Assembly (NCBI GenBank): GCA_963925805.1
Contig: CAWUSE010000002.1
Span: forward strand, 221,050-285,049
Source: UBA10347 sp905182135
GTDB taxonomy: Bacteria > Actinomycetota > Acidimicrobiia > Acidimicrobiales > UBA10347
Direction: 5' to 3'
DNA: 64,000 nt
The notes under the pieces were generated by a model that saw only the letters and a list, made by a program, of their open reading frames with translations, ran no database searches and was not told the origin of the DNA. This document shows, piece by piece, positions 1-8,573 of the stretch. Numbering within the stretch: position 1 is the first letter of the stretch; each line of letters starts with the position of its first letter. Position numbers and translations under genes: made by a program.

Positions 1-1353
1 TACGCCGCCATGCTCGAACACGCCGACGAACATTTCGGCCGAGTGCTCGACTTTCTTGAAGCCTCAGGTCAAATCGATAACACGCTGGTACTCGCCCTGT
101 CCGACAATGGCGCCAGCCAGGAAGGCGGCCCACTCGGTTTCGTAAACGCCATGGGCCCATACAACATGGTTAGTGAACCAATGGAAGCCAAGATCGCTCG
201 CATCGACGACATCGGCGGCCCCGACACGCACTCCAACTTCCCTTGGGGTTGGGCTATGGCATCAAACTCGCCGTTGAAGCGTTACAAGCAGAACACCCAT
301 GGAGGCGGCGTGCGCGATCCTCTAGTCGTCGCTGGGCCCGGCATTCGCTCCGATTCAGAGCATGGTGAACTACGCCACAACTTCTGCCATGTCTCGGACC
401 TTGCGCCAACACTGCTCGAGGCAATCGGCATAGAACCTCCTGCTGGCATCGAAGGAGTCAGCTTCGCTTCGACGTTCGCCGCCGATGCCCCTACCCCGAA
501 GTCGGTGCAGTACTTCGAAATGTTTGGTCACCGGGGCATTTGGATCGACGGGTGGAAAGCCGTCGCATTTCATCAAGCTGGCACCTCATTCGAAGATGAC
601 CAGTGGGAGCTATACCATCTGGATCAGGACTTCAACGAGTGCCACAACCTGGCAACGAACCAACCCGAGAAGCTCGCCGAGATGGTCAGCCAGTGGTGGA
701 TCGAGGCAGACAAGTACAAGGTGTTGCCGCTCGACGACCGGTTCGCCGAACGATTCGCCGAGAACGCCGAGCGACACCGAGGCGAACGGACCAACTACAC
801 GTTCTGGCATGGCATGGGCCACATCCCCTCAGAAGTAGCGCCGGACCTTCGAAGCCGTAGCTACACGATCGAGGCAACCTGCGAGATTCCCGATGGTGGT
901 GCCAGCGGCGTGCTCATCGCCCACGGCGATGCCACCTGCGGCTACTCATTGTTCGTGCGCGATGGTCGACTTGTCCACGACCTCAACGTGGGCGGCGAAC
1001 ACACCATCGTCGAATCTGACCGGCAGGTCCCGGTGGGGCCAACCACGCTCGGATTTCGCATGCGCCGGTCAAACACCGGTGGCGCCATGCCCAGTGGTAT
1101 CGGCACGTTGCTGGTCAATGGCCAGCCTGCTGGCAGCTTTGAGACCGACCGAATTTTCTGGTTAATGATCTCGTGGTCCGGCCTGGACATCGGACTCGAT
1201 CGGGGCACCACGGTAAGTGACTACGACGGCACGGGGCGATTCATGGGGCCAAACGAATTCACCGGCACGCTCGTAAAGGTTGTCGTGGATCTAGACGACG
1301 ACCAACAGGTTGACCATGAGGGCCACGCCGAAAACGAACTAGCGCGCGATTAG
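1..1353 (+). CDS. Arylsulfatase family protein, C-terminal part (5' truncated by window edge)
   Basis: The frame is open from base 1 (Tyr-Ala-Ala before the first Met at 10), so the gene starts upstream of the window. The visible part has the sulfatase metal-binding SDNGAS segment near the start, then a GWAMASNSPLKRYK segment followed by THGGGVRDP, matching the substrate/metal-site lysine and histidine region of AtsA-type alkaline-phosphatase-superfamily sulfatases. The C-terminal ~170 residues look like the beta-rich extension seen in actinobacterial arylsulfatases. The predicted role is hydrolysis of sulfate esters. The formylglycine Cys/Ser motif lies outside the window, so activity cannot be judged. 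Confidence 0.9.
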   Translation, partial: YAAMLEHADEHFGRVLDFLEASGQIDNTLVLALSDNGASQEGGPLGFVNAMGPYNMVSEPMEAKIARIDDIGGPDTHSNFPWGWAMASNSPLKRYKQNTHGGGVRDPLVVAGPGIRSDSEHGELRHNFCHVSDLAPTLLEAIGIEPPAGIEGVSFASTFAADAPTPKSVQYFEMFGHRGIWIDGWKAVAFHQAGTSFEDDQWELYHLDQDFNECHNLATNQPEKLAEMVSQWWIEADKYKVLPLDDRFAERFAENAERHRGERTNYTFWHGMGHIPSEVAPDLRSRSYTIEATCEIPDGGASGVLIAHGDATCGYSLFVRDGRLVHDLNVGGEHTIVESDRQVPVGPTTLGFRMRRSNTGGAMPSGIGTLLVNGQPAGSFETDRIFWLMISWSGLDIGLDRGTTVSDYDGTGRFMGPNEFTGTLVKVVVDLDDDQQVDHEGHAENELARD

Positions 1354-1364
1354 CCCAGGAAAAC

Positions 1365-1841
1365 TCAGCTGGCGACGTCGTTCGGCGGGTCCGCCTCGCC
1401 GCCACCGTCTGGGTCAATGGCTGCTTCGCGTTTCTTTAGTTCGGCTTCCCACTCAAGTAAGCGTCGCTCCTTGACGGCATTCGTTTCCGTGATGTCAGCG
1501 GTTGAGGGCGTGAGCGGCTTAGGAGTCCTGATCTGCTTGCTGCGCGACTGCCACTCGGCGGAGTCCTCGAAGCCCTTGTTGCGGGGCTGCTGCCTGGACG
1601 TACGCGGACGGTAGGTACCCCCCACCTGTAGGCCAGCACCTTCGGGTCTGCCGAGCAATAGCCAGGCAAGAGCGCCCGGCATCGCAAGAAGGACGACGAC
1701 AAACAACCAGGTTGTCTTCGGCAGGTTCCGAATCTGCATCGAGTCTGTCCCGATGCAGTCCAAGATGGCCCAAAACCAGAGCCCAAAGAACACTACGCCG
1801 CCGATACCGATGGGAACAATGACAGCAATCATTGAGCCCAT
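1365..1841 (-). CDS. PLDc_N-domain small membrane protein
   Basis: A 158-residue protein if started at the ATG at 1841; the long open stretch upstream has no protein-like composition. Two hydrophobic segments (about residues 4-27 and 43-63) flank an RNLPKTTW loop, and the second ends in LLLGRPEG. This is the pattern of the phospholipase D nuclease N-terminal domain (PLDc_N), a membrane anchor found alone in many actinobacterial proteins. The tail is charged and ends in a short helix rich in Glu and Lys. No catalytic HKD motif is present, so it is probably not an enzyme. No clear Shine-Dalgarno is visible, and ATG 1832 is an alternative start. Confidence 0.75.
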   Translation of the reverse strand: MGSMIAVIVPIGIGGVVFFGLWFWAILDCIGTDSMQIRNLPKTTWLFVVVLLAMPGALAWLLLGRPEGAGLQVGGTYRPRTSRQQPRNKGFEDSAEWQSRSKQIRTPKPLTPSTADITETNAVKERRLLEWEAELKKREAAIDPDGGGEADPPNDVAS

Positions 1842-1917
1842 CAGAACACATGGCACAGACAAGGACAAGCAATAACACCCGGATCGGCTAGACGCTCCAC
1901 TCAGATGTTGGTCTCGC

Positions 1918-2388
1918 TCAACGGTGGACGAACAACACCGCCAAGACCTCGCCGAAGCAAACCTCAACCTGCTTGGCGTCGCGAACGGTGGTCCGTTCAC
2001 CCATGATCCCGCTGCATTCGACCGGTTCGTTCTCTGCTCCGAGTTTGTCGCCAAAAGAGCCTGAGTACCAGCCATAGTCAAAGAGGACTTCAATAGTGCC
2101 GATGCCCGACCATTTACCGGCCTCCGAGCCAGTGCCCCGTACCTCGTTGTCCACGAAGACTCCAGGAACCGAGAAGCCGAAGCCAACTGCACGGACCGAC
2201 TTCCATTCCCGTGCACTTGGCTTCGGCTGCTATTGGGCCGTGCCCCGTGGCGAGATTTGCTGGTTCCTCGGCCCCGGAAGCGGTTCGGCGCCATCGCCTA
2301 TACCGCCGCCAACACTCTCGTTATCGGGTTGGGATTGCGCATCACCACCGTTGGAGGTGAACACGCCGACCGTGTCATCACTTCCTCA
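1918..2388 (-). pseudogene. Decayed secreted or lipoprotein-like gene
   Basis: On the minus strand, one frame reads like a real exported protein: a low-complexity Gly/Asp/Gln linker, then a compact beta-rich domain ending at 1918. It is interrupted by TGA at 2386-2388 and TAG at 2230-2232. The first stop sits just before Gly-Ser-Asp-Asp, where a lipobox cysteine would be expected. Codon third positions stay GC-rich across the stops. The last part (1918-2154) could still be translated from a GTG as a 78-residue orphan. Family is not recognised. Inference: a lipoprotein gene inactivated by two nonsense changes. Confidence 0.35.
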
Positions 2389-2667
2389 CGCTGCACGAGC
2401 ACGACTAGAGAGCACACTAGCTATCGGGTGCACGGGGCATCGGGAAACTTCCTGGTCGATGTCTGCATCCGTATGATGTTCGAGAGCATCAGAATAGTTC
2501 CCGCATTCCTGAATTTTTCGTGTTCTACGTCTCATTCGAAACAGCCATGCACCCGATATTGCTGAAATTGTCACTGTCAGAGATCCGATAGGCCCTTATC
2601 CGGCAAGGCTTCAGCGTTCTACTGAACACAGCGTCTCACCGCCCGGTGCCCGCAATACCGTGACGGA

Positions 2668-2778
2668 GTGGGATTTGACCCGTCACGAAAACATCAGCGC
2701 ACCAACTTCGATTACTTCTTCGTAGCCGGTGCCGTCATAATCTGCATTCTGCTCGTGCTCTGGGCTCTCTTTGGCTAG
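2668..2778 (+). CDS. Small single-pass membrane protein (36 aa)
   Basis: Starting at GTG 2668 the reading frame gives VGFDPSRKHQR, then a ~20-residue hydrophobic helix, ending in WALFG before TAG. A basic cytoplasmic N-terminus followed by one membrane helix and a terminal Trp-Ala-Leu-Phe-Gly fits, from memory, a type of tiny membrane protein found in actinobacteria. It is too short for usual gene-length cut-offs. A GGAG lies almost directly against the start codon, so translation initiation is uncertain. Function unknown. Confidence 0.5.
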   Translation: MGFDPSRKHQRTNFDYFFVAGAVIICILLVLWALFG

Positions 2779-2793
2779 TAGCGGCTCGACCCT

Positions 2794-3897
2794 TCAGCGG
2801 TACCCGCCCACCTCGAGTCGCTGCACCACACGGGTTATATCGCATTGACGAATCGTGTAACTCAGGAAGGGAGCGAAGCCCATCCCTGCATTCACCGCCA
2901 GCATCGACGTGTTCGAATCAGCGTTGCCTGTCTCGATCACGTTCGCATCGGGCCATTCGCCAATAATGTGATAATACATCTCGGCCTTAAGCCAGCGTCC
3001 CAATCCCTGGCGGCGATGCTCAGCAAGTGTTGTTGTCGTCTGCTGAAACACGACCCCAGGTGTGTGACCAAACATCGCTACTTCGGTGAGCCCGGCTGCT
3101 TTGCCAGCCGAGTCGACCGCCAGAATCACATGCCCAGTTCCGCCGCGGTCTGCCAATCGGGCTTCGGATGAACGCACACCGAGCTTGTCTAGCGGTTCGT
3201 AATTCGCAGCCAGCCCGTCGCTGGGAGCATCTTGCATGCCGTTCAGCGCTGTTGTGTAGATCTCCATGTAACGATTCGGGCAAGCCCCCACGAACGATCG
3301 CATTCGATACCCGTTACTCCGGGCTGTGCTCGCCGCCGCCCAGTTCGCCATCGCATCTGCATCGATCGCCGAAATGACAGCGCGGCTGCGACTGCTGCGT
3401 TGCACCTCGGACATACCAAAGGCGTTCCAGAAGCTATTCGTAGCCGTCGTGCGGGGGCCCCAGCCAAGAATCGAATCGCAGCCAGCTTTACGCCCGGCCG
3501 AAAGAAGGGCTCGGAGTAGGAGCCGCCCGATGCCGACACGTCGATGACTCGGGTGGACTTCAACGGTGACGGTCAGCAGATTGGCGTTGGCCGAGGATGT
3601 CGGGTGGTGAGACATCCCGATCCCTACGACCGTGTCTGCCACCTTCGCTATGACAAGCTGCTCAGCGGTCTGAGCCGGTGCGGACAATAGTTCCGACAAT
3701 GCTGCGTCTGGGGTCATTAGTGGATCGCTCGGCACCAACTCCTGCCAAATTATCGATTTGAGCTCACAGATGCCAGCGACAACTTCGGTGGGCAAGTCAG
3801 CTAACGCATTTTCCTCGATCGTCGGGTCCGGCACACCATGATCTGAGCACAAAGACGCCTCTATCGCTAATGAGACGTGGCCGTTCCTGGCTGTCAC
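2794..3897 (-). CDS. Tandem GNAT N-acetyltransferase
   Basis: 367 residues containing two GCN5-related acetyltransferase domains. The first has the acetyl-CoA-binding motif A as VHPSHRRVGIGRLLL (about residues 113-127); the second has LAEHRRQGLGRWLK (about 291-304) followed by NADSNTSMLAVNAGMGF, the usual motif-B region. Two-domain architecture resembles the mycothiol synthase (MshD) layout, but specific substrate residues cannot be assigned. The start at GTG 3897 is uncertain; GTG 3834 is an alternative. It is divergent from yraN, with the two starts only 24 bases apart. Confidence 0.85.
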   Translation of the reverse strand: MTARNGHVSLAIEASLCSDHGVPDPTIEENALADLPTEVVAGICELKSIIWQELVPSDPLMTPDAALSELLSAPAQTAEQLVIAKVADTVVGIGMSHHPTSSANANLLTVTVEVHPSHRRVGIGRLLLRALLSAGRKAGCDSILGWGPRTTATNSFWNAFGMSEVQRSSRSRAVISAIDADAMANWAAASTARSNGYRMRSFVGACPNRYMEIYTTALNGMQDAPSDGLAANYEPLDKLGVRSSEARLADRGGTGHVILAVDSAGKAAGLTEVAMFGHTPGVVFQQTTTTLAEHRRQGLGRWLKAEMYYHIIGEWPDANVIETGNADSNTSMLAVNAGMGFAPFLSYTIRQCDITRVVQRLEVGGYR

Positions 3898-3920
3898 ACC
3901 CTCGATCTAGCGTCGATGTC

Positions 3921-4277
3921 ATGGTGATAAACAAGGAGAAGGCTGCGGCCCGTGCACTCGGGCAGGCTGGTGAAGATGCTGCGGCAACGTGGTACTGGAA
4001 ACGGGGCTACACCATCGTTGAGCGCAATTGGCGATGCTTCGAGGGCGAGATCGACATCATCGCCAAACGAGGTCACACCATCATTATGTGCGAGGTGAAG
4101 ACTCGACGTAGCGACCGTTGCATGGACCCAGCACTAGCAATTACCAGATCGAAACAAGCCAAGGTTCGCACCGCTGCCTATCGATGGCTCGCCAAGCATG
4201 GTTCTCGGGGCCAGGTCAGATTCGACGCCGCCCTGGTCGTGAACGGGCGCGTTCAAATAATCGAGGGAGCGTTCTAG
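3921..4277 (+). CDS. yraN: YraN/UPF0102 family putative endonuclease
   Basis: 118 residues. The family hallmarks are clear: GQAGEDAA near the N-terminus, GYTIVERNWRC, GEIDIIAKR and CEVKTRR, which form the restriction-endonuclease-like (PD-D/E-x-K) fold with D in GEID and E-x-K in EVK. The in-frame extension upstream of ATG 3921 lacks similarity, so that start is chosen. In actinobacteria yraN commonly lies near rplS and rnhB; here rplS is adjacent but convergent and no rnhB or lepB is present in between. The cellular role is unproven. Confidence 0.9.
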   Translation: MVINKEKAAARALGQAGEDAAATWYWKRGYTIVERNWRCFEGEIDIIAKRGHTIIMCEVKTRRSDRCMDPALAITRSKQAKVRTAAYRWLAKHGSRGQVRFDAALVVNGRVQIIEGAF

Positions 4278-4316
4278 CTGGCTATCTGAAACAGACGTGT
4301 ACTAGCGCCACACATC

Positions 4317-4360
4317 TGTTCTAGCTAGTAGTCGCGGATGTTCTAGCTAGTAGTCGCGGA
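4317..4360. repeat. Perfect 22-bp tandem duplication covering the rplS stop codon
   Basis: Bases 4317-4338 are repeated exactly at 4339-4360. The rightmost copy holds the last rplS codons (Arg-Asp-Tyr) and the TAG stop; the other copy lies directly downstream, so an Arg-Asp-Tyr-stop sequence occurs twice. Each unit includes the palindrome CTAGCTAG. Confidence 0.95.
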
Positions 4361-4694
4361 GTTCCTTGACCTTGGCTGACTTGCCAATGCGGTCACGCAA
4401 GTAGAAGAGCTTTGCCCGGCGGACCTTGCCGCGCGTGATGCGCTCGATCTTTTCCACGATTGGCGTGTGTACAGGGAACGTTCGCTCGACGCCAACGCCG
4501 AAGCTGACCTTGCGAACCGTGAACGTTTCGTGCACACCAGCGCCTTGACGCTTGATGACAACGCCTTCGAACACTTGGATGCGTTCCTTGTCGCCCTCGA
4601 CTACGCGAGCGTGGACCTTGATCGTGTCACCCGGGCCGAAGTCGGGGATGTCGTCGCGAAGGCTTGCCTTGTCGATGAAGTCGGTGGGCTGCAT
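4347..4694 (-). CDS. rplS: 50S ribosomal protein L19
   Basis: 115 residues from ATG 4694, which has GGAG six bases upstream. An in-frame TTG 12 bases earlier is possible but sits on the Shine-Dalgarno. The sequence carries DIPDFGPGDTIKVHARVVEG, the KERIQVFEGVVI strand and the basic GKVRRAKLFYLR region typical of bL19, which lies at the 30S-50S interface. It is the last gene of the rpsP-khpA-rimM-trmD-rplS cluster, 129 bases after trmD. Confidence 0.98.
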   Translation of the reverse strand: MQPTDFIDKASLRDDIPDFGPGDTIKVHARVVEGDKERIQVFEGVVIKRQGAGVHETFTVRKVSFGVGVERTFPVHTPIVEKIERITRGKVRRAKLFYLRDRIGKSAKVKELRDY

Positions 4695-4823
4695 AACAAA
4701 CTCCAAGAGAAACAGACCGGGGACACCCGGTACTACAGCCGATCATCGTATCGTCCCGACCCAACATTCAGCCTCAATGAGCCAAATTAGAGCGCTGATA
4801 CACGAAATGAGCGCAGCACGTTC

Positions 4824-5552
4824 TTATTTTGGGTCGAGATTGAACTCTGCCAGGAGTTTTTTGTCGACAGAGGACAGGCCGCCGCGGGTCTCAATCAGGT
4901 CAGGACGGCGTTCGACCGTGCGGGCTAACGCTTGCGCTCGGCGCCAACGTTCGACCTTGCCATGATCACCGCTTCGGAGTACGCCGGGCACATCCATACC
5001 TCGGAACTCTGCAGGTCGGGTGTAGTGCGGGTATTCAAGCAGGCCGGTCATGAATGACTCATCACCTGCCGAGTCATCGTTGCCCATCACGCCAGGCACA
5101 AGCCGCGCTACGGCCTCGATAATCACCAGCGCAGCGACCTCGCCGCCAGCAAGGACGAAATCGCCAATCGAGACTGCGCTGTCGCAGAGTTCGGTAGCGA
5201 TGCGTTCGTCCACGCCTTCGTAACGGCCGCACAACATCGAGAATCCGCCAGACTCGACGAGTTCGAGAGCCATATCTTGGTCAAAGCGGCGCCCACTTGG
5301 GCTCATGAGCAGCAGCGGTCGGGGCGCCTCGACCGATTCGACCGCAGCAAAGATCGGCTCAGGCATGAGCACCATGCCCGCTCCCCCACCAAACGGCGCA
5401 TCGTCGACAGCCTTGTGGCGGCCCGCGGCTTCTTTGCGCAGGTCGTGGGCGTTGATCTCGATGAGTTCGTTTTGCTGCGCCTTACCCAGCAGCGACTCGC
5501 CGACGAAGTTATCGATCAGCGAGGGGAACACCGTGAACACGTCAATGCGCAT
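4824..5552 (-). CDS. trmD: tRNA (guanine-N1)-methyltransferase TrmD
   Basis: 242 residues from ATG 5552 (MRIDVFTVFP), the normal TrmD start and length. It methylates G37 N1 in tRNAs with G36 using S-adenosylmethionine, which prevents +1 frameshifting. Visible signatures are FGGGAGMVLMPEPI, the SPSGRRFDQ strand, LCGRYEGVDERI, SIGDFVLAGGE (knotted SPOUT AdoMet site) and LEYPHYTRPAEFRG with the catalytic-region Asp later in GDHGKVERWRR. It follows rimM by 31 bases. Confidence 0.98.
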   Translation of the reverse strand: MRIDVFTVFPSLIDNFVGESLLGKAQQNELIEINAHDLRKEAAGRHKAVDDAPFGGGAGMVLMPEPIFAAVESVEAPRPLLLMSPSGRRFDQDMALELVESGGFSMLCGRYEGVDERIATELCDSAVSIGDFVLAGGEVAALVIIEAVARLVPGVMGNDDSAGDESFMTGLLEYPHYTRPAEFRGMDVPGVLRSGDHGKVERWRRAQALARTVERRPDLIETRGGLSSVDKKLLAEFNLDPK

Positions 5553-5583
5553 GCTTACACCACTCGACTGCGTTGCAGGGTCG

Positions 5584-6072
5584 TCACGGCTTATCGGCAT
5601 CGATGGGGTCGAACAGTCCATCAGGCAGATCGACCACGATCGTGCCATCATCTCGCCATTCCACATAGAACGTGAGTGGGATGAACCTGTCACCTTCAAG
5701 CACCAGAATATCGCTGGCTGGATTCTCGAGCACCGACTCGACCAGGCCTAGGGCCTGACCGTCAACGTCGATGACGTGGGCGCCGATCAGCTCGTGTACC
5801 CAGAGCGTGTCTGGATCTTGGATTGGATCGCCGAACAGCATGGTGCCGCGAGCGGCATCGGCGGCTTCGCGACCCCTGATCTCGGCGAACTCAACAATGA
5901 AACGATGCTGGTGGGGTCGTGATTTCTTAACGGTGAAGTTAAATCCATCGTCACGAAACAAAACCGCACCTACGTCGAGACGTTCGGTGCGGTCGCTTAA
6001 GAGTGTGACCACCACGTCACCAAGGACGCCATGGGCTTTGTCAATCTTGCCGACCTCAAGCCTTACCGACAT
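5584..6072 (-). CDS. rimM: Ribosome maturation factor RimM
   Basis: 162 residues. The N-terminal RimM barrel begins with VGKIDKAHGVLGDVVV, and the C-terminal PRC-barrel includes LWVHELIGAHVIDVDGQ, LGLVESVLENPASDILVL and IPLTFYVEW. RimM binds S19 in the 30S head and assists late 30S assembly. It lies 14 bases after khpA and directly before trmD, the conserved order. Confidence 0.96.
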   Translation of the reverse strand: MSVRLEVGKIDKAHGVLGDVVVTLLSDRTERLDVGAVLFRDDGFNFTVKKSRPHQHRFIVEFAEIRGREAADAARGTMLFGDPIQDPDTLWVHELIGAHVIDVDGQALGLVESVLENPASDILVLEGDRFIPLTFYVEWRDDGTIVVDLPDGLFDPIDADKP

Positions 6073-6086
6073 GTGGTCAGGCTGAG

Positions 6087-6341
6087 TCAGTCGACGAATT
6101 CGACGTCGACGGCAGTGCCGTCTTTGGCGGCAGCGGCACGAACGAGAGCGCGAATGGCGTGTGCGGTTCGACCGCGCTTGCCAATCACACGACCCATGTC
6201 GCCATCACCAACGCTAACATCGAAACGAATCGTGTCGCCGTCTTCACTCGTGTCAATACTGACTGCGTCAGGGTTCTCGACGATCGAAGCAACAACATGG
6301 CGCAAGAGGTCTTGCGCCTCGGGTGCCAGGTCAGCGCTCAT
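6087..6341 (-). CDS. khpA: KH-domain RNA-binding protein KhpA
   Basis: 84 residues, a single type-II KH domain with the GxxG loop as GKRG in MGRVIGKRGRTAHAIRALV. Its ATG overlaps the rpsP stop by four bases, suggesting translational coupling. KhpA proteins (formerly YlqC/UPF0109) bind RNA and, with KhpB, influence cell size and mRNA stability in Gram-positives. Confidence 0.95.
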   Translation of the reverse strand: MSADLAPEAQDLLRHVVASIVENPDAVSIDTSEDGDTIRFDVSVGDGDMGRVIGKRGRTAHAIRALVRAAAAKDGTAVDVEFVD

Positions 6342-6709
6342 TCTTCTTCGCCGGCGTCAGCTGTATCAGCTGCAGCATCCTCGTCGGCATCGTCATCGGC
6401 GTCCGCAGCAGGAGCTGCTGGCGTGTCGACTACGAACGGTGCTGGCGCAGCTTCTCCGGTGAACTCGGACCAGGCCCCACTCACCGTGAGAAGCTTCTGG
6501 ACTCGCTCAGTCGGCTGTGCGCCGTTCTTTAGCCAGCCAACAGCCTTCTCATTGTTGATCTCGATCACCGATGGTTCTGAACGAGGGTTATAGAACCCTA
6601 GAACCTCGATGAACCGTCCATCGCGGGGTGACCGCGAGTCGGCAGCAACGACGCGGTACGTCGGTTGCTTCTTTTTGCCCATACGCATCAGGCGGAGCTT
6701 TACAGCCAC
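6338..6709 (-). CDS. rpsP: 30S ribosomal protein S16 with acidic C-terminal tail
   Basis: 123 residues from GTG 6709, with GAGGAA about seven bases upstream. The core has VKLRLMRMGKKKQPTYRVV and RDGRFIEVLGFYNP of bS16. After about residue 85 there is an extra ~38-residue Ala/Asp/Glu-rich tail, longer than the E. coli protein (82 aa) but common in actinobacteria. First gene of the rpsP-khpA-rimM-trmD-rplS cluster; the ~170-base gap from ffh probably carries its promoter. Confidence 0.98.
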   Translation of the reverse strand: MAVKLRLMRMGKKKQPTYRVVAADSRSPRDGRFIEVLGFYNPRSEPSVIEINNEKAVGWLKNGAQPTERVQKLLTVSGAWSEFTGEAAPAPFVVDTPAAPAADADDDADEDAAADTADAGEEE

Positions 6710-6846
6710 GTTCTATTCCTCTCGACGGTTCGGCTTGTTCGCAGTGGGCCGTCGGTCCCAGCGACCCAGCAGTGTGCCTTGAAAACAGCTGCATTGGTGC
6801 TCTTGCGACAAAGAAACCTGCGTTTAGGTCTGCTTCGCTGACATTC

Positions 6847-6887
6847 CGTGAACTGTCTTGGCGAATTATCGACGCCAGGGGTTCACG
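6847..6887. other. Nested inverted repeat over the ffh stop codon
   Basis: CGTGAAC (6847-6853) pairs with GTTCACG (6881-6887), and inside it TGGCG pairs with CGCCA around an AT-rich loop. The hairpin overlaps the last bases of ffh and precedes rpsP on the minus strand. There is no U-run after it, so it is not a classical terminator; it may act in mRNA processing or in partial attenuation between ffh and rpsP. Confidence 0.4.
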
Positions 6888-8373
6888 AATCTTGCGACTT
6901 TAAGTTGCTCAGCAACGCCGCAACTTCTTCGTTTTGCTCCAGATCGTCGAGGCCAGGAAGGACAAGCTTTCGCTTCCCTTCGCTCTTTGTGGGCGTTGTG
7001 CGGCCAGCCTGGGGGTTGCCACTCCGTTGGCCGGACTTGCCCTTCTTGCCCTTGACACTCTTCCTTTTGGCCCGCTTGATGCTCTTGGTGCCCATACCAC
7101 CCATTTTCTTGAGCATCTTCTGCATTTGCTTGAACTGATTGATCAGCTGGCTGACCTCGTTCTCGCGTGTGCCGCTACCAGCGGCAATGCGACCACGGCG
7201 CGACCCGTCAATAAGGTCGGGTTTTTCGCGTTCTTTGGGCGTCATCGAGCGAATGATTGCCTCAACTCGAGCGACCTGGCGATCATCGATCTCCTGGTTC
7301 TTGAGTTCTTTAGGCATGCCCGGCATCATGCCGAGCAGGTTGTTCAACGGACCCATCTTCTTGAGCTGCTGCATTTGCTGTAAGAAGTCCTCGAGCGTGA
7401 ATTCGCCTTGGAGGATGCGAGTCGCAGCTGCTTCGGCTTCGTCCTCTTCGTAGACCGCTTCGGCCTTCTCGATAAGTGTAAGCATGTCGCCCATACCCAA
7501 AATGCGGCCAGCGAGCCGGTCAGGGTGGAACTGTTCGAAGTCTTCAAGCTTTTCGCCGGTCGAAGCAAACGCAATGGGCTTGCCTACAACCTCTTTCACC
7601 GAAAGAGCAGCGCCGCCTCGAGCGTCGCCGTCGAGCTTGGTCAAGATCACGCCATCGAGTGACAGTGTCTCGTTGAACGCATGAGCGGTGTTCACCGCGT
7701 CCTGGCCGGTCATCGCGTCAATCACCAGGAACGTATAGTCCGGTTGCACAACGTCGCTGATCTCGCCAATTTCGGCCATAAGTTCCTGGTCGATCGACAA
7801 ACGGCCAGCGGTGTCGATAATGACGACGTCGCGGCCAGTGTTCTTTGCCTCTTCCAAGGCGGCCCGAGCGACAGAAACAGGATCGCTTGGCTCGCTGAAG
7901 ACGGGAACACCGACTTGTGCGCCCAACGTCCGTAGCTGTTCGACGGCTGCAGGGCGTTGCAAGTCAGCGCCGACCAGCAGCGGGTTTCGGCCCTGGCTCT
8001 TGAACCACAGTGCGAGCTTGCCGGTGTTGGTCGTCTTGCCGGCGCCTTGAAGCCCTGCCATCAGAACAACTGTTGGAGGCTTGGATGCATAGGTGATCTG
8101 CATCGTTTCGCCACCGAGCGTCGCAATGAGCTCTTCGTGAACGATCTTGACGATCTGTTGTGCCGGATTCAGTGCCTCGTGGACACCAGCACCGATAGCG
8201 CGTTCGCGAACCCGGTCACGAAATCCCTTGACAACCGAAACATTGACGTCGGCCTCGAGCAGCGCGACCCGGATCTCGCGGAGGGCCTCGTCAACATCGG
8301 ATTCGCGCAGCTTGCCCTTGCTGCGCAGCCCCTTGAAGATGTTCTCGAAACGATCGGAAAGCGAATCAAACAT
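6883..8373 (-). CDS. ffh: Signal recognition particle GTPase Ffh (SRP54)
   Basis: 496 residues with N, G and M domains in order. The G domain has GLQGAGKTTNTGKLA (G1), DTAGRLSIDQEL (G3) and TKLDGDARGGAALS (G4 region). The M domain is rich in methionine (LQQMQQLKKMGPLNNLLGMM, MTPKEREKPDLIDGSRRGRIA) and binds SRP RNA and signal peptides; a basic, low-complexity tail follows. With FtsY it targets nascent membrane proteins to SecYEG. No SRP RNA gene is recognisable in the window. Confidence 0.98.
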   Translation of the reverse strand: MFDSLSDRFENIFKGLRSKGKLRESDVDEALREIRVALLEADVNVSVVKGFRDRVRERAIGAGVHEALNPAQQIVKIVHEELIATLGGETMQITYASKPPTVVLMAGLQGAGKTTNTGKLALWFKSQGRNPLLVGADLQRPAAVEQLRTLGAQVGVPVFSEPSDPVSVARAALEEAKNTGRDVVIIDTAGRLSIDQELMAEIGEISDVVQPDYTFLVIDAMTGQDAVNTAHAFNETLSLDGVILTKLDGDARGGAALSVKEVVGKPIAFASTGEKLEDFEQFHPDRLAGRILGMGDMLTLIEKAEAVYEEDEAEAAATRILQGEFTLEDFLQQMQQLKKMGPLNNLLGMMPGMPKELKNQEIDDRQVARVEAIIRSMTPKEREKPDLIDGSRRGRIAAGSGTRENEVSQLINQFKQMQKMLKKMGGMGTKSIKRAKRKSVKGKKGKSGQRSGNPQAGRTTPTKSEGKRKLVLPGLDDLEQNEEVAALLSNLKSQDS

Positions 8374-8573
8374 GGTGGTGTGAGGCTAGCGACTATCAAA
8401 CAGGGCTTGGCGCGCCAGAACGAAGGGTCCAGCGGCTCAGCCGTCAGTGAACAGAAGTAAACGCCCGTGCCCATGGACCTGCGTGGGCCCAACAAGCAGG
8501 CCCTGCGGTCCAGCCCCACATTGGCGACGAACAAAGGACGAACAAGGGTTGTCTGGCGGTGAACAGTTGTGAG

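Noticed and set aside
2386..2388. TGA as a second selenocysteine codon in the secreted-protein frame
   Set aside because: A TAG follows downstream in the same frame, there is no start or SECIS-like hairpin, and Sec at a lipobox is not known.
6710..6882. SRP (4.5S) RNA gene near ffh/ftsY
   Set aside because: The conserved GGAAGGAAGCA-type apical loop is not present in the intergenic regions here.
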